In this document: piece by piece, positions 9,254-18,353 of the stretch
Numbering within the stretch: the first letter of the stretch is position 1
Layout: each line of letters begins with the position of its first letter
Source of the DNA: a bacterium
Lineage (GTDB): Bacteria; Bacillota; Clostridia; Lachnospirales; Lachnospiraceae
NCBI GenBank assembly: GCA_028727105.1
Contig: JAQYOU010000114.1
Span: forward strand, 1 to 32,790
Direction: 5' to 3'
Length of the DNA: 32,790 nucleotides
Notes under the pieces: generated by a model
What the model saw: the letters and a program-made list of their open reading frames with translations, nothing else
Databases searched by the model: none
Told to the model about the DNA's origin: nothing
Position numbers and translations under genes: made by a program

Positions 9254-10666
9254 GTGGAAGAAGAATTATTGATTCCGGAGCGCCCCGATTATGAGGCGGA
9301 ACTATTAGAAATCTTAGACTCTGACGCGAAGCCCTCGGAGCTGCGTGAGCAGCTGGATGACTATCATGAAAATGATATTGCATCGCTGTTACAGCGGCTG
9401 GACAAGGATGCCAGAAAGCGTCTGTTCATGCTGTTATCTGCAGAGCGCATTTCAGAAGTATTCTCTTATGTAGAAGAGGATGAGGTTAAGGACTATCTGC
9501 AGGAGATCAGCGCGGAAAAAGTAGCTGAGATCATGGCATCCATGGACGCGGATGAGATCAGTGACATTCTGGATGAGATGGAGGGGGATGAACGTGAGAA
9601 GGTAGAATCCCTCCTTGACGTCGATACGAAAAAGGATGTAGAACGTATCGCATCTTATGATGAGGATGAGATCGGTAGCTACATGTCCACGAATTATATC
9701 CTGCTCAGCCGTGATCTGACGATCAAGGAAGCTATGAAATCTCTGGTGGAGCAGGCAGCGGATCACGATAATATTTCCACCATGTATGTGGTTAACAAAA
9801 ACGGTACGTTTTATGGCGCACTCAGTCTGAACGACCTGATCATTGCCAGAGAGCATGATGAGCTGGAAAGCCTGATCGCAACATCCTTTCCTTATGTGTA
9901 TGCGAAGGAAGACATCAGCGATTGTATCGAGGAATTAAAGGATTATTCCGAGGACACAATACCTGTTCTCGATAATGACAACCGTGTCATCGGTGTTGTG
10001 ACCGCCCACGATCTGATCGAGATGGTGGACGAGGAAATGGGAGAGGACTACGCGATGTTCGCAGGTTTGACTGCAGAGGAAGACCTGAATGAATCATTGA
10101 TCCAGTCCATGAAAAAGAGAGTGCCATGGCTGGTGGTACTTTTTATCATGGGGCTCGGTGTATCCACGATCACCGGATTGTTTGAGCATGTCATGTCGGA
10201 GCTGACACTGATCGTTACCTTCCAGTCGCTGACCCTTGGTATGTCCGGAAACGTCGGAACACAGTCGCTGGCTGTGACGCTGCGTGTGCTTATGGACGAA
10301 AATCTGGAGGGCAAGCAGAAGCTGTATCTGGTATTCAAAGAAATCCGTGTCGGAATGGCAAACGGTTTGCTGCTCGGAAGTATAGCCTTTGTGTTCATTG
10401 GCTGTTATCTGGCATTTGTGAAGGGACAGCCCATGACAACTGCATTTCCCATCTCCGGATGTATCGGACTGGCACTTTTGGTGGCCATGACGATCTCCAG
10501 TCTGACAGGAACCGTGATCCCACTGTTTTTTAACAAGATCAAGGTGGATCCCGCGGTTGCGTCAGGACCGTTGATCTCTACGGTCAACGATCTTGTAGCG
10601 GTAGTGACCTATTACGGGTTGGCGTGGATCCTGCTCCTAAATGTACTGCATGTGACGATCGTCTGA
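9254..10666 (+). CDS. mgtE: Magnesium transporter MgtE
   Basis: MgtE N-domain helices, CBS pair, and membrane domain with SLTLGMSGNVGTQSLAVTLR; GTG start at 9254 preferred because the listed start 9176 lies inside the terminator. Confidence 0.92.
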   Translation: MEEELLIPERPDYEAELLEILDSDAKPSELREQLDDYHENDIASLLQRLDKDARKRLFMLLSAERISEVFSYVEEDEVKDYLQEISAEKVAEIMASMDADEISDILDEMEGDEREKVESLLDVDTKKDVERIASYDEDEIGSYMSTNYILLSRDLTIKEAMKSLVEQAADHDNISTMYVVNKNGTFYGALSLNDLIIAREHDELESLIATSFPYVYAKEDISDCIEELKDYSEDTIPVLDNDNRVIGVVTAHDLIEMVDEEMGEDYAMFAGLTAEEDLNESLIQSMKKRVPWLVVLFIMGLGVSTITGLFEHVMSELTLIVTFQSLTLGMSGNVGTQSLAVTLRVLMDENLEGKQKLYLVFKEIRVGMANGLLLGSIAFVFIGCYLAFVKGQPMTTAFPISGCIGLALLVAMTISSLTGTVIPLFFNKIKVDPAVASGPLISTVNDLVAVVTYYGLAWILLLNVLHVTIV

Positions 10667-10704
10667 AAAGCTTTGAAGGAAAACTTAGGAAGTAAGGAAG
10701 TATC

Positions 10705-11676
10705 ATGAAACAAAAATACGATAGCAGATCACGTTTTATAAAAATGAGAAAACATCTGTCGGCGGCAGTATTATGCCTCTTGCTCACGCTTGTGACAGTC
10801 ATTCCCCTGCAGGCGCAGACGGTTGGAGAAAATGCTCCGCTGCAGTTTACAAAATCTGTAAAAAAGCTGACAGCAGGAAAAACTTACCGGTTCCGTGTGA
10901 ACCGGACAGATGGTGTGTCCTGGTCAGTTGGAAATGAAAAGATCGCATCCGTCAGCAAAAACGGAACAGTAAAGGCAAAGCGTTACGGAAAAACACATAT
11001 TTACGCCAGCTGTGGCGGAGAGAAGATCTCCGTACTTTTGCAGGTGAAGGGCAAAAAGATCGTGGGTATCGATCCCGGGCACCAGCTCCGCGGTGATAGC
11101 AGCACGGAGCCAAACGGGCCGGGTTCCTCCACTTACAAGGCAAAAGTGGCAGGGGGAACACGAGGTACGGCAACCGGAAAACCGGAGTACCAGCTGACTC
11201 TTGAGGTGGCAAAAAAATTAAAGACAGAGCTTTGGAACATGGGCTACCAGGTTGTCATGACCCGCACAAAAAATGATGTCAATATTTCGAATAAGGCGCG
11301 TGCACTGCTGATCAATGAGAGCGGTGCCGATATCTGCGTACGTATCCATGCGGATGGTGCTGTCAGTTCGGCAAGAGGTGCGACAGTACTCTGTCCATCT
11401 TCATCCAACCGATACATCAGTAAGCTGTACAAAAAAAGCAAGAAGCTTTCTGAAGCATTGATCCGCGCATACTGCAAGGAGACCGGACTGCGCAATCGCG
11501 GGATCTCTTACCGGGATGATCTGACCGGAACAAACTGGAGCACGGTGCCTACCACATTGATCGAGCTGGGATTTATGACAAATTCTGCGGAAGACCGGTA
11601 TATGGCATCCGCATCCGGTCAAAAAGAGATGGTAAAGGGAATGGCAGCCGGTATCAATGAATATTTTGGATACTAG
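10705..11676 (+). CDS. N-acetylmuramoyl-L-alanine amidase (Amidase_3) with signal peptide and Ig-like (Big_2) domain
   Basis: Signal peptide; SVGNEKIASVSKNGTVKAKRYGKTHIYA Big_2-like; VGIDPGHQ ... VCVRIHADGA-like ... TTLIELGFMTNSAEDRYM amidase motifs. Confidence 0.92.
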   Translation: MKQKYDSRSRFIKMRKHLSAAVLCLLLTLVTVIPLQAQTVGENAPLQFTKSVKKLTAGKTYRFRVNRTDGVSWSVGNEKIASVSKNGTVKAKRYGKTHIYASCGGEKISVLLQVKGKKIVGIDPGHQLRGDSSTEPNGPGSSTYKAKVAGGTRGTATGKPEYQLTLEVAKKLKTELWNMGYQVVMTRTKNDVNISNKARALLINESGADICVRIHADGAVSSARGATVLCPSSSNRYISKLYKKSKKLSEALIRAYCKETGLRNRGISYRDDLTGTNWSTVPTTLIELGFMTNSAEDRYMASASGQKEMVKGMAAGINEYFGY

Positions 11677-11729
11677 ACTTTCGATTCTTCGATTTTTAAA
11701 AAATTGGGATTGTTAGTCGAAACTTACTG

Positions 11730-11758
11730 TTGCGTTTTAACGCGCTATAGTATATAAT
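11730..11758 (+). promoter_or_regulatory. Promoter of lysA-type gene
   Basis: TTGCGT - 17 nt - TATAAT. Confidence 0.6.
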
Positions 11759-11792
11759 TGCTTTTAAAATTTACGAAAAGAGGATGATAGAA

Positions 11793-13064
11793 ATGAAGAA
11801 AGACACCTTTGTGACAAAGGAGCAGCTGGATGCGATCGTGAAAGAATATCCGACTCCTTTCCACTTATATGACGAGAAGGGGATTCGTGCAAATGCACAG
11901 GCAGTGAAGGATGCCTTTGCATGGAATAAAGGATATAAAGAATATTTCGCGGTAAAGGCGACACCCAATCCGTTTTTAGTGAAGATCTTACACGAGTACG
12001 GCTGTGGCTGTGATTGCTCTTCCATGGCAGAGCTGGTGCTTTCCGATGCGTGCGATATTCGCGGTGAGGATATCATGTTTTCTTCCAATGATACACCGGC
12101 AGAGGAGTTTGTGAAGGCTGAGCAATTGGGTGCGATCATCAATCTGGATGATTTTACACATATTGATTTCTTAGAGCAGACACTTGGACATATTCCGGAG
12201 ACGATCAGTCTGCGCTATAATCCGGGCGGAGTATATGAGATCAGCAACGGCATTATGGACAACCCCGGGGATGCAAAATACGGACTGACAAAAGCACAGT
12301 TGTTTGAAGGTTATAAGATCTTAAAGGAAAAGGGTGCAAAACGCTTCGGACTGCATTCTTTCCTTGTCAGCAATACAGTGACAAATGATTATTATCCGGC
12401 GCTGGCTCGTACCTTATTCAATCTTGTGGTTGAGATCAAAGAGGAGCTTGGCATCGAGATCAGCTTTATCAATCTTTCCGGTGGTGTAGGTATTGCGTAC
12501 AAGCCGGATCAGATCCCGAATGATATTGCAGTGATCGGTGAGGGCGTTCATAAAGTATATGACGAGATCCTGGTTCCGGCCGGACTGGGAGATGTTGCCA
12601 TCTATACAGAGATGGGCCGTTTTATGATGGGACCTTATGGTTGTCTCGTGACAAAAGCAATTCATGAGAAGCATACTTACAAGGAGTACATTGGTGTGGA
12701 TGCCTGCGCAGCAAACCTGATGCGTCCTGCAATGTACGGTGCATACCATCACATTACGGTCATGGGCAAGGAAGACGAGCCTTGCGAGCATATGTATGAT
12801 GTGGTAGGTGCATTGTGCGAGAACAATGATAAATTTGCCGTTGACCGTATGCTTCCCAAGATTGACAAGGGTGATCTTCTGGTTATCCATGATACCGGTG
12901 CACATGGCTTTGCTATGGGCTATAACTACAACGGCAGACTGTGGTCTTCCGAGATCCTGTTGCAGGAGGATGGCACACCGAAGCTGATCCGCCGGGCAGA
13001 GACCATCGCAGACTATTTTGCAACCTTTGACTGCTTTGATGAGTTTAAGGGAAAATTACAATAG
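11793..13064 (+). CDS. lysA: Diaminopimelate decarboxylase-type PLP decarboxylase (fold III)
   Basis: FAVKATPNPFLVKILHEYGCGCDCSSMAEL, LSGGVGIAYKPDQ, EMGRFMMGPYG, HDTGAHGFAMGYNYNG; RBS favours ATG 11793 over 11784. Confidence 0.85.
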   Translation: MKKDTFVTKEQLDAIVKEYPTPFHLYDEKGIRANAQAVKDAFAWNKGYKEYFAVKATPNPFLVKILHEYGCGCDCSSMAELVLSDACDIRGEDIMFSSNDTPAEEFVKAEQLGAIINLDDFTHIDFLEQTLGHIPETISLRYNPGGVYEISNGIMDNPGDAKYGLTKAQLFEGYKILKEKGAKRFGLHSFLVSNTVTNDYYPALARTLFNLVVEIKEELGIEISFINLSGGVGIAYKPDQIPNDIAVIGEGVHKVYDEILVPAGLGDVAIYTEMGRFMMGPYGCLVTKAIHEKHTYKEYIGVDACAANLMRPAMYGAYHHITVMGKEDEPCEHMYDVVGALCENNDKFAVDRMLPKIDKGDLLVIHDTGAHGFAMGYNYNGRLWSSEILLQEDGTPKLIRRAETIADYFATFDCFDEFKGKLQ

Positions 13065-13082
13065 GAATAAAGAAAAATATGG

Positions 13083-13124
13083 AGCCGTTCCATGTGTCTG
13101 ATGACATATGGGGCGGCTGTTTTT
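13083..13124 (+). terminator. Intrinsic terminator
   Basis: AGCCGTTCCATGTGTC-TGAT-GACATATGGGGCGGCT then GTTTTT (with G:U pairs). Confidence 0.85.
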
Positions 13125-13225
13125 ACACATTTTTTTCATTTATTTTACATTTTCAAGATAGAAGCGGCACATCGGGATAGGCTATACTGTTTGAATGAAG
13201 CGATGGAAAGGATTTGATGATTTGA

Positions 13226-14983
13226 ATGGTTACGAATGAACAGCAGAAAAAAATAGAAACGATCATTGTGAATCAGTGGATCACCCCGGTGTTTCAGCCA
13301 ATTGTGTCCTTGAAGGATGGAAGTGTTCTTGGATTTGAGGCACTTAGTCGTGTGTCGCAGCCGGGGTTATTTGATAATGTCGAGGAATTGTTTCGCTGTG
13401 CAGAGGAGTGTGGCTGCATCTGGATGCTGGAACAGGTGTGCAGGCGTGCGATCCTGCAAGAGATCAGCAATCAAAAGGAGATGCTGGATCAGTACAGTGC
13501 GAAAATTTTTATCAATGTCAATCCAAAGGTGCTGCACGATGGAAAATTTCGGGAAGGATTTACCAAAGAATATACCAAACGCTATGGAATCGACACAGAT
13601 CGGATCGTATTCGAAGTGACTGAGCGTGAAAGAGTAGAGGATGAAGAGAGCTTTTGTCAGGCAATTGAGCATTATAAATCCCAGCACTATCAGATCGCAA
13701 TCGATGATGTCGGCTCCGGCTATGCAGGCCTGAACCGGATCTGTAACCTGACACCGGGATATATCAAGCTGGACAATGCGATGGTGCGTGACGCGTACCG
13801 GAGTCCGATCAAATATGCCATGATCAAAGGGATGGTGGAGTTTTCACATAGCAGTGGTACGTTGCTCATTGCAGAGGGAATTGAGACAAAAAAAGAATTG
13901 GATCTGTTGATCGAGCTGGGGGTTCAGTATGGACAAGGGTATTACCTGGCAAGACCCCAGGCGAAGCTTGTCTTTGACAACCGTCAGGCAGTTAGTGAGA
14001 TCGTTGAAAAAAACACAGCCAATCATATTCACAACCATTACGGCGTAAAAAAATACTACATCGGAAATCTGGTCAGAACCGGGTTGACAGTTGCGCCTCA
14101 GGTGACTGTGGAGTCCGTGCTTTCCTACATGAAGAAGCATGATGAGGCCGTTGGTGTCTGTGTAGTGGAAGATGAACAGGTTCTTGGGATCCTGACAAGA
14201 GAAAAGCTGTTTCAAAAGTTGAGTGGACGCTATGGATATTCCCTGTATTACAAGAAACAGATCATAGATCTTGCAGAAAAGAATTTCCTGCAGGTGGATG
14301 CGCGGACGTCTATCAGCAGCGTGGCAAAGATCGCAATGGAGCGCGAGACGGACGATCTGTATGATTTCATCGTTGTGAAGGAAGACGACAAATATGACGG
14401 GATTGTAACCATTCAGGATCTGTTAAAAAAGGCAATGGAGATCGATGTGGATCTTGCAAAATGTGCGAACCCGCTGACCGGACTTCCGGGCAATCTTGTC
14501 ATTGACCAGGAGGTCAAGGAAAGTGTGGAGTCCGGCAAAAAATGTACGATCTATTATTTTGATCTGGATAATTTCAAGGCCTTTAATGATGTGTATGGGT
14601 TTGAAAAGGGCGATGAGGTCATTCGGATTTTGGCAGATGTGTTAAAGAAAAATGCAGGTTCAAACGATTTTGTCGGTCATATCGGTGGCGATGATTTTGT
14701 CATGATCTGCGAGAACTTCCAGACAGTTGCTTTTTCGGAGAAGATCCGAATCGAATTTGAGCAGCGCGCGCATATGCTTTATAGAGAAGAGGATCGTGTG
14801 CGCCGGTACATTCAGGCCAGCAACCGGCATGGAGTCATCGAGACCTTTCCGCTGGTGTCTGTGACGATCGTATCTTCTTCGAATGAGCGGGAGGCCTTTG
14901 GAAGCTATGACGAAGTAGTGAGTACGCTTGCCGCATATAAAAAGACCGCCAAAGTAGAAAAGCGACAGCTGGCAACCGGCTGA
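13226..14983 (+). CDS. EAL - CBS pair - GGDEF domain cyclic-di-GMP signalling protein
   Basis: EAL motifs FEALSR, INVNPK, EVTERE, DDVGSGYAGL, IKLD, AEGIE, QGYYLARP; CBS-like middle; NPLTGLPGN...FDLDNFKAFNDVYGFEKGD...IGGDDF. Confidence 0.93.
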   Translation: MVTNEQQKKIETIIVNQWITPVFQPIVSLKDGSVLGFEALSRVSQPGLFDNVEELFRCAEECGCIWMLEQVCRRAILQEISNQKEMLDQYSAKIFINVNPKVLHDGKFREGFTKEYTKRYGIDTDRIVFEVTERERVEDEESFCQAIEHYKSQHYQIAIDDVGSGYAGLNRICNLTPGYIKLDNAMVRDAYRSPIKYAMIKGMVEFSHSSGTLLIAEGIETKKELDLLIELGVQYGQGYYLARPQAKLVFDNRQAVSEIVEKNTANHIHNHYGVKKYYIGNLVRTGLTVAPQVTVESVLSYMKKHDEAVGVCVVEDEQVLGILTREKLFQKLSGRYGYSLYYKKQIIDLAEKNFLQVDARTSISSVAKIAMERETDDLYDFIVVKEDDKYDGIVTIQDLLKKAMEIDVDLAKCANPLTGLPGNLVIDQEVKESVESGKKCTIYYFDLDNFKAFNDVYGFEKGDEVIRILADVLKKNAGSNDFVGHIGGDDFVMICENFQTVAFSEKIRIEFEQRAHMLYREEDRVRRYIQASNRHGVIETFPLVSVTIVSSSNEREAFGSYDEVVSTLAAYKKTAKVEKRQLATG

Positions 14984-15017
14984 AAACAGAAGAATTGAAG
15001 AAAAAAACAATTTTTTC

Positions 15018-15046
15018 TTGCTATGCAGTAAAATGTATGATATAAT
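15018..15046 (+). promoter_or_regulatory. Promoter for tRNA-Leu
   Basis: TTGCTA - 17 nt - TATAAT. Confidence 0.7.
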
Positions 15047-15080
15047 TCTTTTCGTTGCAGTGGTAATACGTTGCTAGTCA

Positions 15081-15163
15081 GCCGGCGTGTCGGAATGGCA
15101 GACGATGCAGACTCAAAATCTGTTGTGGGTAACCACGTGTGGGTTCAAGTCCCACCGCCGGCA
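15081..15163 (+). tRNA. tRNA-Leu (anticodon CAA)
   Basis: 83-nt class II tRNA; acceptor GCCGGCG/CGCCGGC; anticodon arm CAGACTCAAAATCTG; long variable arm; T-loop GTTCAAGTC. Confidence 0.95.
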
Positions 15164-15170
15164 GTGAAAA

Positions 15171-15204
15171 ACAGGAGCAGGACGAATGTCTTGCTCCTGT
15201 TTTT
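15171..15204 (+). terminator. Intrinsic terminator after tRNA-Leu
   Basis: ACAGGAGCAGGAC-GAAT-GTCTTGCTCCTGT + TTTT. Confidence 0.9.
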
Positions 15205-15330
15205 GTGTGGCGAGATAAAATATCACCACTGGATTATGAGAATTTTACGTGATCTTTACGGTTTCATTACTTGGGTTTGACATTGATTCTGTATAATTTG
15301 GAAAAAATGTGCAGACTGGAGAATGAACTG

Positions 15331-17106
15331 ATGAAAAAAAAGATAGGTAAGAATATAAGATTTGTGAAAGCGATCAGATCCATGGATCGAAAAAAGGTTT
15401 TTCGAAAGCTAAGGGAGAGAAGAAAGCAGCGCAAAAAAAATCGTATGGTCAAAGAGATTCTGGGAAATATGCTCATGTTTGAAATGCTGGGATTGGCGGC
15501 AGTACTCGGCATGACGATCGTGATCCTTTGTGTTCTATATTCCTCTATGCAGAATTTCCGTGACGAGAATATGAGCGCGATGCAAAATCTTGAAAATATT
15601 CAATACTGCAATGTGATGATCCAGAACACAAATTATAAGCTGATGCTCAGCTCGGACGCGGAACAGAAAAAGGCGTATTCTGCGCAGGTGGACGAGCTGG
15701 ATATGCAGCTGCAGAAAGACTTGAAGGCATTAAAGAAGAGCTACCCGCAATCCGCTGAGAGCATTGCTGAGATCCAGAAGCTACTGCAGGCGGCGTTTCC
15801 GTTCCGCTCCCAGGCAATCCTGCAGTCTCTGGTCGGAAAAAGCGGAGAAGCAGTAGCTACCCTGGAGGGGCAGTATCTTCCGCTGATCAGTGAGGTCAAT
15901 CAGAAGCTGGAAGAACTGAACGAAGAGACACAAAGAAATGCAGATCAGGCTATGCTGGTGATCCGCGGCAGCATATTCGTTTTTGGTATCATCAGTGTCT
16001 GCTTTATGATGGCTATCGCAGCGTTTGTATCTTTTAAGCAACGAAAGGTCATTGGGATGATCGTAGAGCCGTTACATCTGGTAGAACAGGCGATGGAAGA
16101 AATGGCAAGGGGCAATCTGGAATTTGATATTGATTATGAGCGCAGAAACGAATTCGGACTTCTGGCAGAACATCTGATCGCTACCGGAGAACGGTTGCGC
16201 AGTTACATTCAGGATATCTCCGGTGTGCTGGGAAAGGTGGCGGATAAGGACTTTACCGCATCAGTTGGAGCAGATTATCAGGGAATGTTTCATCCGATCA
16301 AAAATTCGATGGAAAATATTATTGACTCCATGGAGACAGTCGTTTATTCTGTGAGTGATGCGACGAAGGAGCTATCGGTAGAGTCAGGCAATATGATGGA
16401 GATTGCGGATGCATTGATGCAGTCTGTCTATAAGCAGGAAGAGCTTGTGGGTTCCTTCGAGACGGAGATGGATCTTGTGGCGGTAAAAGCGGATGAGAAT
16501 TTCCGGGCAGCGCAGGACATGAAGCGCTATACGGAACAGGCAGAACAGGTCATCAATGAGGGCAGCGGATATATGAGTGACTTGTCCGAGGTAGTTCTAA
16601 ATGTGGAACATACTTTTGCAAGCGTCACCGAAATTTTGGGCATGATCAAGGATATTTCCCAGCAGATCACGCTTTTAACACTCAATGCTTCCATTGAGGC
16701 AGCAAGAGTCGGTCAGGCCGGAAGAGGCTTTTCTGTGGTGGTAGGACAGATGCGCCAGCTGGTAGAGCAGACCAGTGAAGCTACCGGAAAGACCGAAGAG
16801 ATCTTAGCAGAAGGTCAAAAGGTTGTACAGAACGGAAAAGTAGTCGTGTCTTATGTGGAAAATAATTTTGCTGATATTAAGGACATCAGTGGTAAGATTG
16901 AAAAACATGCCACTGTGTTAAAAGAAGTGTCTGTCGAACAGCGGAGTGCAATGGAAGAATCAAAAAGACAGGTTCAGGTGATTCAGGAAATGATGGTGGG
17001 ATACCAGAATATGGCAAACAGTATTCAGCAACAGAGTAATAATCTGAATAGTCAGATAGAGAATCTGGCATGCAGAATGGAGCAGTTTCAAGTGAAAGCG
17101 CGGTAA
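15331..17106 (+). CDS. Methyl-accepting chemotaxis protein
   Basis: Two TM segments, HAMP-like region, signalling tip ISQQITLLTLNASIEAARVGQAGRGFSVVVGQMRQLVEQ; RBS ggag before ATG 15331. Confidence 0.9.
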   Translation: MKKKIGKNIRFVKAIRSMDRKKVFRKLRERRKQRKKNRMVKEILGNMLMFEMLGLAAVLGMTIVILCVLYSSMQNFRDENMSAMQNLENIQYCNVMIQNTNYKLMLSSDAEQKKAYSAQVDELDMQLQKDLKALKKSYPQSAESIAEIQKLLQAAFPFRSQAILQSLVGKSGEAVATLEGQYLPLISEVNQKLEELNEETQRNADQAMLVIRGSIFVFGIISVCFMMAIAAFVSFKQRKVIGMIVEPLHLVEQAMEEMARGNLEFDIDYERRNEFGLLAEHLIATGERLRSYIQDISGVLGKVADKDFTASVGADYQGMFHPIKNSMENIIDSMETVVYSVSDATKELSVESGNMMEIADALMQSVYKQEELVGSFETEMDLVAVKADENFRAAQDMKRYTEQAEQVINEGSGYMSDLSEVVLNVEHTFASVTEILGMIKDISQQITLLTLNASIEAARVGQAGRGFSVVVGQMRQLVEQTSEATGKTEEILAEGQKVVQNGKVVVSYVENNFADIKDISGKIEKHATVLKEVSVEQRSAMEESKRQVQVIQEMMVGYQNMANSIQQQSNNLNSQIENLACRMEQFQVKAR

Positions 17107-17112
17107 CTCCGG

Positions 17113-17988
17113 TTAATTCGCAGCACGGTAAGCGCTCGGTGTCATGCCAAACTGTTTTTTAAAGGCACGATTGAAATAAGAGAGGTTGTCAAAGCCCACT
17201 TCCGTTGCGATGGACAGGATGGTATCGTCTGACTGCAGCAGCAGGCGGCCTGCCATTGTGAGGCGGTAGGAGTTCAAATAGGAAGTAAAGGGTACGCCCA
17301 TGGTATTTTTAAAGAATTTCATAAAATGAGATTCTGAAAAACCTGCCAGGTCCGCCATCTCTGCGATCGTCATGGGCGAGGCATAATTGAGCTCCACATA
17401 TTTGATCACAGACTTTAATTTCTCGATATTTTTTCCGGATGAGGGGCTTCGTTTCTTGTCTGCATAGCTTGTGTACAGTGCAAAAAACAAGGAAAAGAGA
17501 TTCCCCTTGATGGCTAAAGGATAGCCTGCCGGAAAGCCCATGCAGATATTATCGTTTTTGTCGAGACAGCTTCGCACAGTTGCGTAGGCGCTGTCATTTT
17601 TTGTGAGGATCGTGGGGCAGGCGAATTTCATGGAAAAAAGAGGCTGCAAAAATGAGAGAAAGCTTGTATCCGTTCCTGTCGCCTCTAATAATTCCGGGTG
17701 AAAAATGATATTTTCGTACTCCATACGCTGATCCGAAAGACCGCTGATCGCATGAAGCTGTCCGGGGAGGATCAGTGCGACCTCCTCGGCGTGAACTTCA
17801 TAGGTTGTGAAATCCACAGAGATCGTACCGCATCCTTTCTTTATATAGATGAATTCCACCTCATCATGCCAGTGCAGCGGGACCTGCATAAAGTCCTGAG
17901 GGATCGAGCATAAATAAGTGTTATAGGGAAAGTCTGCATCAAAGTGAGATTTCTTTTCATGATAGGATTCGTATTCCGGGATATTCAT
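17113..17988 (-). CDS. AraC family transcriptional regulator (cupin + two HTH)
   Basis: HWHDEVEFIYIKKGCGTISVD cupin; MTIAEMADLAGFSESHFMKFFKNTMGVPFTSYLNSYRL ... SIATEVGFDNLSYFNRAFKKQFGMTPSAYR. Confidence 0.93.
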   Translation of the reverse strand: MNIPEYESYHEKKSHFDADFPYNTYLCSIPQDFMQVPLHWHDEVEFIYIKKGCGTISVDFTTYEVHAEEVALILPGQLHAISGLSDQRMEYENIIFHPELLEATGTDTSFLSFLQPLFSMKFACPTILTKNDSAYATVRSCLDKNDNICMGFPAGYPLAIKGNLFSLFFALYTSYADKKRSPSSGKNIEKLKSVIKYVELNYASPMTIAEMADLAGFSESHFMKFFKNTMGVPFTSYLNSYRLTMAGRLLLQSDDTILSIATEVGFDNLSYFNRAFKKQFGMTPSAYRAAN

Positions 17989-18162
17989 TGGTAATTTCCT
18001 TTCCACCATTCTTCGTGAGAATTGCCTGTCAAAATCCTATTGTGATGTTGTCTGATATGGATTTTGCATTTCAATTATGATGTAATTGATAGTATTGTAC
18101 TATATATCGGTAGAATACTGCAAGCATTTATCTCCATCTGATGTATATAATGTCTACAGTTG

Positions 18163-18307
18163 GTTACTGTTCAGATCCACGTCACGCACTCCGCTGCGGG
18201 GCGTGGAGAGAACATGTAAAGGAGCCAATGCTTCCCTGCCATGCCGTCAGGCATTTTTAAATGCAGGGAAGCCCTGTTACTGGAACGAGGTACGAGTGAA
18301 CAGTAAC
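18163..18307. mobile_element. MITE-like non-coding element (145 bp) with TIRs and target-site duplication
   Basis: GTTACTGTTCA (18163-18173) ... TGAACAGTAAC (18297-18307) perfect 11-bp TIR; flanking direct repeats TACAGTTG (18155-18162 and 18308-18315; 9 bp CTACAGTTG if the shared C is counted). Confidence 0.8.
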
Positions 18308-18353
18308 TACAGTTGAAACAGAGAGACCCCACCCGAAACAAAAAAGGAGAAGA

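Noticed and set aside
8595-9383. 262-aa minus-strand ORF
   Set aside because: Antisense to the end of the calpain-like gene and the mgtE leader/start; low-complexity composition, no recognisable domain or RBS; likely shadow ORF.
12414-12905. 163-aa minus-strand ORF within lysA
   Set aside because: Antisense to a well-conserved enzyme gene; no domain recognised.
15071-15280. 69-aa ORF
   Set aside because: Overlaps tRNA-Leu and its terminator.
18086-18316. 76-aa ORF across the MITE-like element
   Set aside because: Runs from flanking DNA through the inverted-repeat element; coding potential is explained by the repeat.
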